Assembly: GCA_038230275.1 (NCBI GenBank)
Contig: JBBRNO010000016.1
Location: 1 to 64,000 of the forward strand
Length of the DNA: 64,000 bases
Direction: 5' to 3'
Source of the DNA: JANXXV01 sp038230275
Lineage (GTDB): Bacteria > Acidobacteriota > Terriglobia > Bryobacterales > Bryobacteraceae
A program made the translations under genes and the position numbers. The notes below the pieces were generated by a model, which was given only the letters and a program-made list of their open reading frames with translations, was not told where the DNA came from and did not search any database. Positions 49,516 through 57,963 of this stretch are shown here, piece after piece (position 1 is the first letter of the stretch; each line of letters opens with the position of its first letter).

Positions 49516-50268
49516 TCAACGCCCGCCGGAAACGTCAATAATCGTTCCCGTGATATAGGAGGCTTCGTCGGAAAGCAGCCAGAGTATTGCCGCGGCAACC
49601 TCTTCGGGCTGGCCGCCGCGCTTCATCGGGACCAACGCCTTCACACGATCCACACGGGCCGGCTCGCCACCTTTTGCGTGCAACTCCGTGTAGATGAACC
49701 CCGGTCTAACAGCGTTGACACGAATACCTTCTTCCGCCACTTCCTTCGCCAGGCCCATCGTCAATGTGTCAACAGCGCCTTTGCTCGCGGCGTAGTCGAC
49801 GTATTCGCCCGGGGCTCCCGATCGCGCTGCGCCTGAAGATACGTTGACGATCGCGCCGCCGCTTCCGCCGTGCCGCGTGGACATTCGCCGCACCGCTTCG
49901 CGCGCACAAAGGAACGGCCCAATCACGTTCACAGCCAGAATTCTCTGCAGCCGCGCCTCGTCCATTTCATCTACTCGCATTTGACGCTCAAGCGTCGCCG
50001 CGTTGTTCACTAACGCTGTTAAAGGACCTAATCGTTGGGCTACTCCTTCAAATAGAGCGACCACCTCCCGTTCCGAACGGACGTCAGCTTGAATCGCGGT
50101 TGCCTTGCCGCCCTCGTTCTGAATAGCGTCGACCACGCGCGCGGCTGCATCGTGCGCCTGTACGTAACTGATGCCTACAGAATAACCGCGGCGCGCCGCG
50201 AGAAGGGCCGTGGCGGCGCCGATCCCGCGGCTGCCTCCGGTGACAACCAAGACCTTATCGCAGGACAT
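49516..50268 (-). CDS. Short-chain dehydrogenase/reductase (SDR)
   Basis: The 250-residue protein is a classical SDR: NAD(P) loop TGGSRGIGAATALLA at about 11-25, NNAATL in the middle, and the catalytic pair with tyrosine and lysine in VDYAASKGAVDTLTMGLAKE, plus a serine in IVNVSSGAARSG. It resembles FabG-type oxidoreductases but acts alone. Substrate is unknown. Its start overlaps the end of the phosphodiesterase-type gene by 14 bases, so the two are co-transcribed. Confidence 0.9.
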   Translation of the reverse strand: MSCDKVLVVTGGSRGIGAATALLAARRGYSVGISYVQAHDAAARVVDAIQNEGGKATAIQADVRSEREVVALFEGVAQRLGPLTALVNNAATLERQMRVDEMDEARLQRILAVNVIGPFLCAREAVRRMSTRHGGSGGAIVNVSSGAARSGAPGEYVDYAASKGAVDTLTMGLAKEVAEEGIRVNAVRPGFIYTELHAKGGEPARVDRVKALVPMKRGGQPEEVAAAILWLLSDEASYITGTIIDVSGGR

Positions 50269-51364
50269 CTACTAAAGGCTTCCCGGCCTTCTCCACCGCT
50301 CCGGAATAATCTTCACCCAGCAAAGCTGCCAGTGTGGCGGCAATCTGGCTCTGCGTCACTGGTGTGGTTGTCGAGCGCTCCCCCAGCGCCCTGGTATCCG
50401 GGCCAAGAAACGCCATCCAGATGTATTTGGAATCGGGTATCTTCACGCCGTGGCTTTTCCATTCCACAGGGGCTTCACCGCGTCCGTGGTCGGTGGAAAA
50501 GACGAGTGTCGTCTTGCCCTTGTATTGAGGTATGGATTGAACCGTGTCCCACAGCACCTTGAGATAGGCGTCCACGCGGTGGGCTGAGTTCAAATACTCG
50601 CCATAGTTGCCGCCGTGCGCCCAATCGTCGGTCTCTCCCAAGGAAAGGTACAGCACGCGAGGTTTCCGTTCCTTCAGGTATTCCAGCGCGGTGTGGAATG
50701 GCAACGAATCGAAGGCTTCATCGGCCCATACGCGGGGCGCCTCGGCCTTCAGTTGATTCAGCAGTTCCATCCTTGGAGTGATTGACGACGCGATGAACGG
50801 ATCGTACCCGGCGTTCACCGGAAACCCGGCCCGTGCGGCGTTGAAGATGTACGGGAACACGTCCCAGGCCCCAAATGCAGCCACTTTGTTCCGAAATGCC
50901 GGCTTCTGGTGTAGCCATTCCATCACGGTCACATTCGGATTCAGAATCTTGTCGTTACTGGTGATTCCCGGATCGGGAAATCCGCATAAACTCTCACTGT
51001 AGCCGGGATAAGAAAAGTTTTTCCCGTTGGTGACCGATGCCTCGGATTTGAGCTCGCGATTTCCATAGATTTGGCCCTTTTCTGCAATCGTTCCCCACAG
51101 GAAAGGCATGAGCGCCCCGCGTCGCGCCGCCGGCGTCTCCCGCCAGTAGGCTGCCTTGATCGCGTCTACGCTCGAGTCGCCGACATTCTTCTTCATGAGT
51201 AGGGACTCTTCGGCGCCGGTGAAGACTTCCTGCACGCGAAATCCATCGGTCATCACGAATATAATGTTCTCGGTCTTGTGCGCTGCAGGTGGTGCTGCCC
51301 AGAGGAATAATGCCGCGGAACTGAACAGCAACAGACGGAAGACGGCCGGGTGCAAGGGGATCAT
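50255..51364 (-). CDS. Exported alkaline-phosphatase-superfamily protein (sulfatase/nucleotide pyrophosphatase-like)
   Basis: The 369-residue protein has a signal peptide (LLLFSSAALFLWAAPPAAH) and starts the phosphatase core with IIFVMTDGFRVQEVFTGAE, where the nucleophile is normally a Thr/Ser (here the position after DG is Phe-Arg; T/S not obvious). Metal-binding features are visible later: YLSLGETDDWAHGGNYGEYL and TLVFSTDHGRGEAPVEW with Asp/His ligands, and ENRE/EYLNSAHRVDAYL. Possibly hydrolyses a phosphodiester or sulfate outside the cell. It is the first gene of a two-gene unit with an SDR. Confidence 0.82.
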   Translation of the reverse strand: MIPLHPAVFRLLLFSSAALFLWAAPPAAHKTENIIFVMTDGFRVQEVFTGAEESLLMKKNVGDSSVDAIKAAYWRETPAARRGALMPFLWGTIAEKGQIYGNRELKSEASVTNGKNFSYPGYSESLCGFPDPGITSNDKILNPNVTVMEWLHQKPAFRNKVAAFGAWDVFPYIFNAARAGFPVNAGYDPFIASSITPRMELLNQLKAEAPRVWADEAFDSLPFHTALEYLKERKPRVLYLSLGETDDWAHGGNYGEYLNSAHRVDAYLKVLWDTVQSIPQYKGKTTLVFSTDHGRGEAPVEWKSHGVKIPDSKYIWMAFLGPDTRALGERSTTTPVTQSQIAATLAALLGEDYSGAVEKAGKPLVDVLR

Positions 51365-51422
51365 TACCTCCAGTCTGAGAAACAGACTAGCGGTATCCTA
51401 CCACGCCGCCGCAGTACTCGAA

Positions 51423-51755
51423 TCAGATCCCGCTGGGGACCGGAGCGTAGTCGTATTGTGTGGTAAACGAGCCATACCGCGATTCCGAGTTGCGTTGCTT
51501 GCGGACCTGGCCCCGCGTTCGATTGTGCGTTTTCGACCTGGAAGCATCGCCTTCCACCATCGTCTGGTAAGGCTGGCTCCGCGACTCAAACGCGGAACCC
51601 GAACACCCGTCATTGCCAGACTGCATTCTGGAAACCTGCTGCGGTGCGGAGGTCTTGAACATCCTGAGTTCCAGATCCGCTCCGGCAGAGAGCCCGGCAG
51701 ACAACAGGACGCTAACCGAAAGCTGGAGGAGGCGAAGGCGGAATTGAGTGTTCAT
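51423..51755 (-). CDS. Possible small exported protein of unknown family
   Basis: A 110-residue frame on the minus strand begins with a plausible signal peptide (LLQLSVSVLLSAGLSAGADL). The rest is polar, basic and of low complexity, with no family I know. Overlapping frames in this stretch look no better. Evidence is only the signal-like start, so it may be spurious. If unreal, the region 51365-51837 holds no gene. Confidence 0.3.
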   Translation of the reverse strand: MNTQFRLRLLQLSVSVLLSAGLSAGADLELRMFKTSAPQQVSRMQSGNDGCSGSAFESRSQPYQTMVEGDASRSKTHNRTRGQVRKQRNSESRYGSFTTQYDYAPVPSGI

Positions 51756-51804
51756 GACTTCTCAATAGTAAACGATGGTGGGACTAATTTACCAGGACTT
51801 TAAT

Positions 51805-51817
51805 CACTTAGTACTGG
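51805..51817. promoter_or_regulatory. CACTTAGTACTGG motif upstream of the PaiB-like gene's 3' neighbour
   Basis: This copy at 51805-51817 resembles CACTTGGTACT at 2695-2705 and CACTTAAGTACC at 16128-16138, both in divergent control regions. It may be a regulator site; it is listed because of recurrence only. Confidence 0.25.
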
Positions 51818-51837
51818 AACCTTAGATCGCAAAGCAA

Positions 51838-52479
51838 TCACCCTTCTTTAATCTTCCGTGACATCCATTCCGCCATTTCCGCCTGCGCTGGGCTGCTGGT
51901 GGCGGTCAATCCTTCAATTGTGCCGGCGCGATCCGGGGCCGTGCGGTTCTGGCTGAGTTTCCACTTGCCCTCGAGCCGCTCTATGGGAATTTCGATGCCT
52001 ACGATCCCCTTCAGCATGTCGCGAATGAAGCTGGCTGGAGCGTCGTCGACGGACCACCGGTCGGCGAACGCAGCCTCGTGCGCGTTGGTAAGCTTGCGCA
52101 GGTGAGCCTCCAACAAATCAGGATCGTCAAAAGTGGCCAGAGTACCGTGGGCGTGAACCACGGCATAGTTGTAGGTGGGCACCACTTGGCCCGTCTCCAG
52201 TTTGGAAGGATACCAGGATGGCGTAATGTAAGCCGATGGCCCTTGAAAAATGGCGAGAGCCTGGACGTTTGACAGCGAATCCTTCCACTGGCGGTTGGCT
52301 TTCGATAGGTGTCCGCGCAGGGTTCCCAAGGGCCCTGGCCCTGGTTCGACGATTAGCGGGACATGGTTGGCGAGCAGTCCGTCGGCCCCCAGCGTGACTA
52401 GCGCCGCCAAGCTGTGCTGACCGATCAAGCCGTGCAGAATATCGATGCGCTCCTCGCGGAAATGGGGCGGAATATACAA
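51838..52479 (-). CDS. FMN-binding PaiB-like protein
   Basis: The 213-residue cytoplasmic protein matches the PaiB/FMN-binding negative transcriptional regulator family. Landmarks are MYIPPHFREERIDILHGLIG, DGLLANHVPLIVEPG, FQGPSAYITPSWYPSKLETG (tyrosine-proline motif) and VVPTYNYAVVHAHGTL, with a final GIEIPIERLEGKWKLSQNR. Family members bind FMN and were tied to protease and sporulation control in Bacillus; here a redox or regulatory role is likely but unspecified. It follows the B3 lactamase-like gene by 13 bases. Confidence 0.9.
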   Translation of the reverse strand: MYIPPHFREERIDILHGLIGQHSLAALVTLGADGLLANHVPLIVEPGPGPLGTLRGHLSKANRQWKDSLSNVQALAIFQGPSAYITPSWYPSKLETGQVVPTYNYAVVHAHGTLATFDDPDLLEAHLRKLTNAHEAAFADRWSVDDAPASFIRDMLKGIVGIEIPIERLEGKWKLSQNRTAPDRAGTIEGLTATSSPAQAEMAEWMSRKIKEG

Positions 52480-52491
52480 ACAGTATCTCCG

Positions 52492-53388
52492 TCAGTTACC
52501 GCGCTTGACCCAGTCCATCTTGTAGTAGAGCGCTTTCTCCATCAGGTTCACGTGGGCGCGATATCCCGCCGGATCAACAAAGGGATTCGGCCCGCCCTTG
52601 CCCAGTTTGGCGTACTTTTCCGCCAAGCCGTAGAACTTCCCGTGGGAGGCTAGAAAGATATCGCAGGGCAGGGACTTCAGCAGCTCAAAGGTTCGCATGA
52701 AATCCGGCAGCATCTCCGGGTAAGGCTTGTAGTCGAATAGTTGGTGCGCGTCGTTCACATTGGCGCTTCCCAAAATCACAACTTCTTGGGTCTTTCCATC
52801 CTCTTGCACTTGCATCGTATAGGTGGTGTTTCCCTTGGTGTGCCCAGCCGTCAGATGCGCCACCAGTCGGTTTCCGCCGAGGGTGACCTCATCTTTGTCA
52901 TACAGAATCCGGTTGACCTTTACCGGAGGAAAAGCCATGCGCGTGCCTTTGGCACCACTTTCCATCACATCCGCATCCTTGTCCATCACCATCACCTGCG
53001 CACCGGTGAACTCCTTCACCCGCGCCGTGCCTGCGCAATGATCGCCATGAGCATGACTGATCAATACAATCTTGATGTCCTGGAAGCGGAAACCTAGCTT
53101 TTCCACGCTCTTTTGGATCAGCGGCACCGAATCGTCAAAGTTCGGATTGATCAGGATATGCCCCTGGTCTGAAGTGATCAGAAAGGAGGCGTAGCCCGCG
53201 GTTCCAACGTAATACAAGTTCCCCACCACTTTGTGCGCCGGGTAAGACTGGTTGTCCACTTCCCTGGTGTGAACTTCCGCTTCCCAAGGGAGTAGGATGG
53301 GCGGCAGGGACTCCGTGGGTATCCTGGGTGGGGCTAGTTGCGCCAACAGAGGAAGAGCAATTGCAATGAGGATGAGTGAAGGGCGCAT
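52492..53388 (-). CDS. Subclass B3-like metallo-beta-lactamase-fold hydrolase
   Basis: The 298-residue protein has a signal peptide (LILIAIALPLLAQ) and the zinc sites of the B3 group: HAHGDH (H112, H114, D116, H117) followed by CAGT, then GHTKGNT, then ASHGKF. The LLPW and FLITSDQGHILIN context resembles environmental B3 enzymes. Whether it cuts beta-lactams cannot be told; B3-like enzymes in soil bacteria include both active lactamases and lactonases. It is upstream of the paiB-like gene, in the periplasm by its signal. Confidence 0.87.
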   Translation of the reverse strand: MRPSLILIAIALPLLAQLAPPRIPTESLPPILLPWEAEVHTREVDNQSYPAHKVVGNLYYVGTAGYASFLITSDQGHILINPNFDDSVPLIQKSVEKLGFRFQDIKIVLISHAHGDHCAGTARVKEFTGAQVMVMDKDADVMESGAKGTRMAFPPVKVNRILYDKDEVTLGGNRLVAHLTAGHTKGNTTYTMQVQEDGKTQEVVILGSANVNDAHQLFDYKPYPEMLPDFMRTFELLKSLPCDIFLASHGKFYGLAEKYAKLGKGGPNPFVDPAGYRAHVNLMEKALYYKMDWVKRGN

Positions 53389-54071
53389 GTCTGGATGGTT
53401 GAGAGTATATCACCGGCTAAATTGGCACGCCGGCCTCCGGCTTCGTTATAGTCGATGGCGTCAAACTGCACCATCTGGAACAAGCGGAAGGGCGACGAGT
53501 TGTAGTCCCTACCGCAATTCGGGCGAATCGCGAACTATCTGGCCCCGCTGGCAGATTCGGTCACATGCCGATTCGCCGTGCTTCCCGCGTGGCAGGCAGA
53601 ATCGGAATAGCCTCCATCTGCTCATGACGCGGACAGACATCCTGGTAGAGGAGATCAGGGCCCTCCTCGACACCCTGAAAATCGGGCGAGTATTGCCATC
53701 TCCGGCCGTGACAAGGACACGCGAAAGTGGGCCGGAGCGACGGCGCGCAACTTATCTGGTCTAGGTGAAGTATCCACGTGAAGTATCCACGTGAAGCATC
53801 CACGTTTCCCCTGCAGGGCGAGAAACTTTGGCTGCCACAGCCGTACTTCCCAAGGTCGACGTGACGTAGGTCCTGAACTGTCAGCCTAGCCGGCGGAACT
53901 CACGCCGAACCCTAGCGTGCAGAGCCAAGGTAGAGCGCCAGGTTGGCGTTTTCCGTGGCCAAGGAGTTCCGGAAATGGAAATCTTCGGCGTCTTGCGATC
54001 ACCTGGTGGCATCCGAACCTCAGCAGTCCCGTGTTGTCTTTTAGAACCCCAAGTCGTAGCATTTAAGAAGC
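53389..54071. other. Long non-coding stretch with tandem 13-bp repeats
   Basis: About 680 bases carry no convincing frame. Small frames on both strands lack family features. Three direct 13-bp copies occur at 53765-53803 (listed separately). The plus-strand frame ending near 53763 shows an EEIRALLDTLKIGR helix-like piece but no gene structure. A pseudogenised or control region is possible. Confidence 0.35.
53765..53803. repeat. Three tandem 13-bp repeats (GTGAAGTATCCAC)
   Basis: Units at 53765-53777, 53778-53790 and 53791-53803 are identical apart from T to C in the third (GTGAAGCATCCAC). They follow each other without spacer. They look like a short slippage tract and could also bind a regulator; they are too short and unspaced to be CRISPR. 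Confidence 0.8.
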
Positions 54072-54476
54072 GTGCGCGTTCCTCTGGCACAGTCCGGGCC
54101 CGAAGCGGAATCAGGCGGGATTCCCGATAAGCTTTACTTCCGAATCGGGGATGTCAGCCGTCTGGCGGGAGTGCCGCCTTATGTCCTGCGGTATTGGGAA
54201 ACGGAATTCCCTACTATCGCACCGAAGAAATCAGGAACCGGGCATCGTCTGTACCGCCGCAAAGACGTTGAAATGGTTCTGGAAATCAAGCGGCTGCTCT
54301 ATGATAAGCGCTTTACTATTGAGGGAGCGCGGAGGGCTCTCGCCCCTAAGTCAAGGGCGCCTGTTCAAAAGGTACCTGCGTCGAAAGCCGCTCAAGGGGA
54401 CCTGTTTCCCGCAGCCTCTCCAGATCTGACCGGAATTCGCAGCGAGCTCGCCGCCATCCTCAAACTGCTGCGGTAA
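54072..54476 (+). CDS. MerR-family transcription regulator
   Basis: The 134-residue protein starts at GTG 54072. The helix-turn-helix reads YFRIGDVSRLAGVPPYVLRYWETEF and wing segment GTGHRLYRRKDVEMV, followed by a dimerising helix (EIKRLLYDKRFTIEGARRAL). A Pro/Ala/Lys spacer and an LTGIRSELAAILKLL helix end it. It has no metal-binding cysteines. It is 57 bases ahead of flbD-motA-motB and could regulate motility genes; this link is inferred from position. Confidence 0.92.
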   Translation: MRVPLAQSGPEAESGGIPDKLYFRIGDVSRLAGVPPYVLRYWETEFPTIAPKKSGTGHRLYRRKDVEMVLEIKRLLYDKRFTIEGARRALAPKSRAPVQKVPASKAAQGDLFPAASPDLTGIRSELAAILKLLR

Positions 54477-54533
54477 TTTCCTTTCCTGAATCTTCCTCCT
54501 TGGACGATAAGTTACCCATAGGAGTTAATCGTC

Positions 54534-54743
54534 ATGATTCGCCTCACACGGATCAATCGGCAACCGATCGTCCTCAATTCCGATTTGCTGGAACATCTGG
54601 AAGCGACTCCGGATACGGTGATCACGATGACGTCTGGACAGAAGATGGTCGTGCTGGAGAGTACGGAGGAAGTTATAAAGAGAATCATTGAATTCCGGCG
54701 AGCCCTGATCGAAAACCGATCAAAGTGCGAGTATTCGGAATAG
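54534..54743 (+). CDS. flbD: FlbD-family flagellar protein
   Basis: The 69-residue protein is the full size of the FlbD family and starts with MIRLTRINRQPIVLNSDLLE, with the central LEATPDTVITMTSGQKMVVLE typical of it. GGAG lies 11 bases before ATG 54534. FlbD proteins accompany flagellar genes, often just before motA as here (gap of six bases). The exact function is unclear. Confidence 0.9.
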   Translation: MIRLTRINRQPIVLNSDLLEHLEATPDTVITMTSGQKMVVLESTEEVIKRIIEFRRALIENRSKCEYSE

Positions 54744-54749
54744 CCTTGA

Positions 54750-55568
54750 ATGAAAACTAAAACAAAACCTGACCTTGCGACGATTGGAGGCATCGTCTTG
54801 GCGATGGGTGGAATTCTCGGCGGATTACTGCTGGAAGGCGGCTCCATCCTGGACATCGCTCAATTCACTGCAGCTCTCATTGTGGTGGGCGGCACATTGG
54901 GCGCGGTGATGATCACAACACCAATGGGCGTGCTGATCCGGGCCTGCAAAAGGCTGCTCTCGGTTTTTCTCTACACGCCTGCGTCGCCCGGGGTCATCTC
55001 GGAAGAGATCATCGGTTACGCGACGAAGGCAAGAAAGAATGGCATAGTTTCGCTGGAACATGATGCGTTGGCCATCGAGGATCCATTCTTGCGGAAGGCG
55101 CTGAACCTCGCCGTGGACGGCGCTGACCTGCAGGAAATTCGCAGCATGATGGAACTTGAAATCATGATGGAAGAGCACCACGTGGAGGCGGAAGCCAAGG
55201 TGTTTGAAAGCGCCGGGGGATATTCGCCGACCATCGGAATCATCGGCGCGGTGATGGGCCTTATTCAGGTCATGAAGCATCTGGCGAATATCGATGAAGT
55301 GGGGCACGGCATTGCAGTTGCATTCGTTGCAACGGTCTACGGCGTGGCGTTGTCGAATATATTCTTTCTTCCCATGGCCAGCAAAATCAAGGCTCGCGCG
55401 CACGAGGAAACCGAGCGGCGCGAGTTGATTCTGGAGGGTGTGGTCGGCATTGTGGAGGGGTTGAATCCCAAGCTGATCCGCACAAAACTAGAGATCTACG
55501 CCAGGAATGAGCCCGCGAAAAAGGGAAGCGACGCGGAATTGGCGTCTCCTTCGGAGACGGCGGCTTGA
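54750..55568 (+). CDS. motA: Flagellar motor stator protein MotA
   Basis: The 272-residue inner-membrane protein has four membrane helices: residues about 10-27, 33-53, 153-175 and 185-205. The stator signature is visible in the second half, AKVFESAGGYSPTIGIIGAVMGLIQVMKHL, with GHGIAVAFVATVYGVALSNIFFLPM at the last helices. The cytoplasmic loop between helices 2 and 3 carries the charged residues that contact FliG. It forms the proton- or sodium-driven stator with MotB, encoded next with a four-base overlap. Confidence 0.95.
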   Translation: MKTKTKPDLATIGGIVLAMGGILGGLLLEGGSILDIAQFTAALIVVGGTLGAVMITTPMGVLIRACKRLLSVFLYTPASPGVISEEIIGYATKARKNGIVSLEHDALAIEDPFLRKALNLAVDGADLQEIRSMMELEIMMEEHHVEAEAKVFESAGGYSPTIGIIGAVMGLIQVMKHLANIDEVGHGIAVAFVATVYGVALSNIFFLPMASKIKARAHEETERRELILEGVVGIVEGLNPKLIRTKLEIYARNEPAKKGSDAELASPSETAA

Positions 55569-56365
55569 GAAAGCAAAAACGACAACCGGCACACGAAAAT
55601 CATGAGCGCTGGCTCGTGTCCTACGCGGACTTCATCACACTCTTGTTCGCCTTTTTCGTCGTGATGTTCGCCTCCAGCCAAGCGGATAAGTCCAAGGCGA
55701 AGCAAATGTCGGAATCGGTGAAAAGCGCTTTTGAAGAGGGGCACATTTCCGCAGCGGTTGCCTCGATTCTGGGTGGAACGGTGGACGACAAAGGCAAGGG
55801 AAACGCCCAAATGAAGGGCGCGGGCGGCGAGAAGAAAGTACCGCCGCCGGTTGTCCCGCACAAAGAGATCCAGGAAAAGCTGGTTGAATTGATGCCGTCG
55901 CTGCAACGCCTGACAATGGATTTGAAAAAGGAGATCGCCGCCGGCAAGATTCAGTTGACTCTGGAGCAGCGTGGACTCGTAATCAGTCTGAAACAAGCCG
56001 CTTTCTTTCCGTCCGGGGAAGATGGTGTTGCAAACGATTCGTATGCCAGCATCGAAAAAGTGGCGGAGGTGATCAAGAAAATGCCAAATCCGGTCCGCCT
56101 GGAGGGGCACACCGACGCCGTCCCGATCCACAATTCGCGATACCGCAGCAACTGGGAGCTTTCAGCGGCCAGAAGCATCGCCATGCTGGAGATTCTGGAT
56201 ACTCGTTTCGGGATTCCGCGGACCCAGATGGCGATCTCAGGCTACGCCGAATCGAAGCCAATTGCGTCGAACGAAAGCGAAGAAGGGCGTGCGCAGAATC
56301 GCCGGGTGGATATCCTAATTATGAACGAGCGGGGCGCGCAGGGCGAGCCGGGACGTACCCAATAG
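55565..56365 (+). CDS. motB: Flagellar motor protein MotB
   Basis: Start TTG 55565 overlaps the motA stop. The 266-residue protein has one membrane helix with the ion-carrying aspartate (SYADFITLLFAFFVVMFASS), a plug/linker region, and an OmpA-like peptidoglycan-binding domain (LEGHTDAVPIHNSRYRSNWE, SAARSIAMLEIL, and ESKPIASNESEEGRAQNRR). It anchors the MotA/B stator to the cell wall. With flbD and motA, it forms a tight operon, so the organism likely has flagella, though no other flagellar gene is in view. Confidence 0.95.
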   Translation: MRKQKRQPAHENHERWLVSYADFITLLFAFFVVMFASSQADKSKAKQMSESVKSAFEEGHISAAVASILGGTVDDKGKGNAQMKGAGGEKKVPPPVVPHKEIQEKLVELMPSLQRLTMDLKKEIAAGKIQLTLEQRGLVISLKQAAFFPSGEDGVANDSYASIEKVAEVIKKMPNPVRLEGHTDAVPIHNSRYRSNWELSAARSIAMLEILDTRFGIPRTQMAISGYAESKPIASNESEEGRAQNRRVDILIMNERGAQGEPGRTQ

Positions 56366-56400
56366 CAGCAAATCCCCAGCAATTTCGCACCGTTTTCGCG

Positions 56401-57105
56401 CTACTTCAGCGTCTCAAGCACCAACTTGGCGGCACTCTGGCCCGCGGCTTTCTTGGAAGCCCCTTCGCCGCGCGCCGAAAACGCCGATCCCACACGAACC
56501 TCAACCACGAAAGTTTTCGCGTGCTCCGGACCGTTTTCCTGGGCGATAATATACCGCGGCTGCGGCAGACTTAATACCTGCGCCCGTTCCTGCAGAGCGG
56601 TTTTGTAGTCTGACACGCGGTCTTCTTCACTACTGTCCTTGAGATCCCACTCACCTACTAATTTGCCAACAATGAATTCGCGGGCCACATCCATGCCGCC
56701 GTCCAGATAGATGGCCGCGATCACGGCTTCCAACGCATTGGCGAGCAATGCCCGTTTTTCCCTGCCGCCGCTCATCTCTTCTCCGCGGCCTAAGTGCAGA
56801 AAAGCCCCCAGATCCATTGCCTGTGCCACCAAATGAAGATGGGCAGCACTCACCAGGCGCGCTTTCAGCTTCGACAGGCGCCCTTCGGGGTAAAGGGGGT
56901 AGCGGCGGATGAGACACTCGCTGACGACGAAGCCAAGGATCGAGTCGCCCAGGAATTCCAGTTGTTCGTTGTCGATCAGTCCAGCCTCGCCGGCCGGCTT
57001 CTTTTCAAAACAGAGCGACTTGTGCGTCAGTGCGCGAATCAGCAATTCCCGGTTCGCAAACGGGCGGCCCAAGCTCGCTTCCAGAACTTGCAGATCCGCG
57101 GGCAT
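56401..57105 (-). CDS. rnc: Ribonuclease III
   Basis: The 234-residue enzyme has the catalytic signature DNEQLEFLGDSILGFVV (metal-binding Glu and Asp) at about 42-58, a second acidic segment ANALEAVIAAIYLDGG, and a double-stranded-RNA-binding domain from about 165 (DYKTALQERAQVLSLPQPRY, KTFVVEVRVGSAFSARGEGASKKAAGQSAAKLVLE). It processes rRNA and other double-stranded RNA in the cytoplasm. Size matches E. coli RNase III (226). It follows a TPR-like gene in the same orientation with 14 bases between. Confidence 0.96.
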   Translation of the reverse strand: MPADLQVLEASLGRPFANRELLIRALTHKSLCFEKKPAGEAGLIDNEQLEFLGDSILGFVVSECLIRRYPLYPEGRLSKLKARLVSAAHLHLVAQAMDLGAFLHLGRGEEMSGGREKRALLANALEAVIAAIYLDGGMDVAREFIVGKLVGEWDLKDSSEEDRVSDYKTALQERAQVLSLPQPRYIIAQENGPEHAKTFVVEVRVGSAFSARGEGASKKAAGQSAAKLVLETLK

Positions 57106-57119
57106 TATTTGCGGGCGGG

Positions 57120-57947
57120 TTACGGCTTCTTTACTTCCACTTGCGGCGGCGGAGCCGTGCCCGCAGTGGCCGGCTTCACCGTGCCAGACTTCAGCTTCAT
57201 CGCGTTCATTTTTTCACTAGTTGCCACCTGCTTGATCTGTGGGTTGAGATCGGGCATGGCCATCAACTTGTCCAGCACAGGAAGCGCCGAGTCCGGTTTG
57301 CCACTCAAGTTATAAGCGGCGGCCAGCCGAACCATGGTTGCCTGATCCGGCGCCGGGGCAACGTCCGTGCTGGTTTTGAACTCGCTAGCAGCCACGTCGT
57401 ACTTCTTGCGGACCATCGCGGCCAGCCCGAGTGCCTCATGAGCCTGTGCCAGATAATCCTTCTTCGCCACCTCCCATTGCTCATCGGTGATTTCGGGACG
57501 AGGCTTCACCGAGGTGTTGATCAGTTCAATGGACTGGCGCGCATACTTCTCAGACCGTTGCAGCTTCTCTTCTTTATCGAGATCGAACTCACGGGTCTTC
57601 TGCGCAATGCCGCTGGCCAGCATTAGCATGGCCGGGTAATTCTGCGGATCGGCTTCAATAGTGCGTTCGGAATAGATCACCATCTTTTCGAAATCATTCA
57701 TTTGCTGCGCCGATGCGGCTGCTACCTGCAAGGCAAAAGCCTTAAATTCGGTGTCGGCAAATTTGGTTAGAAGGTTTTCTGCGGCGGCGATGCGCGCGGC
57801 TGGCTCGGCGGCACTGGAGATCGCGTTAATCGCATCCACTTCTTTCTGCGATTTCGGCTTCGGCTGTTTGGCCGGCTTCTGTGCGAATGCGAGGCCGGCA
57901 GTCAGCACCAGGGCGCCCGCGGCTCTCAATAGGAAACGACTTTTCAT
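57120..57947 (-). CDS. Exported TPR-like protein
   Basis: The 275-residue protein has a signal peptide (LLRAAGALVLTAGLAFAQ) and lysine/proline-rich start, then helical repeats (about 45-240), for example AAENLLTKFADTEFKAFAL, YARQSIELINTS and ATMVRLAAAYNLSGKPDSAL. Ends in a proline tail. TPR-type scaffolds mediate protein contacts; partner unknown. Its stop is 14 bases before rnc, and the next gene upstream, also with TPRs, ends 16 bases away, so all three may share a transcript. Confidence 0.8.
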   Translation of the reverse strand: MKSRFLLRAAGALVLTAGLAFAQKPAKQPKPKSQKEVDAINAISSAAEPAARIAAAENLLTKFADTEFKAFALQVAAASAQQMNDFEKMVIYSERTIEADPQNYPAMLMLASGIAQKTREFDLDKEEKLQRSEKYARQSIELINTSVKPRPEITDEQWEVAKKDYLAQAHEALGLAAMVRKKYDVAASEFKTSTDVAPAPDQATMVRLAAAYNLSGKPDSALPVLDKLMAMPDLNPQIKQVATSEKMNAMKLKSGTVKPATAGTAPPPQVEVKKP

Positions 57948-57963
57948 AAAAGCTCCATTTCTG

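Noticed and set aside
53765..53803. Three repeats taken as a CRISPR array
   Set aside because: Units are 13 bp with no spacers and no cas genes occur in the window.
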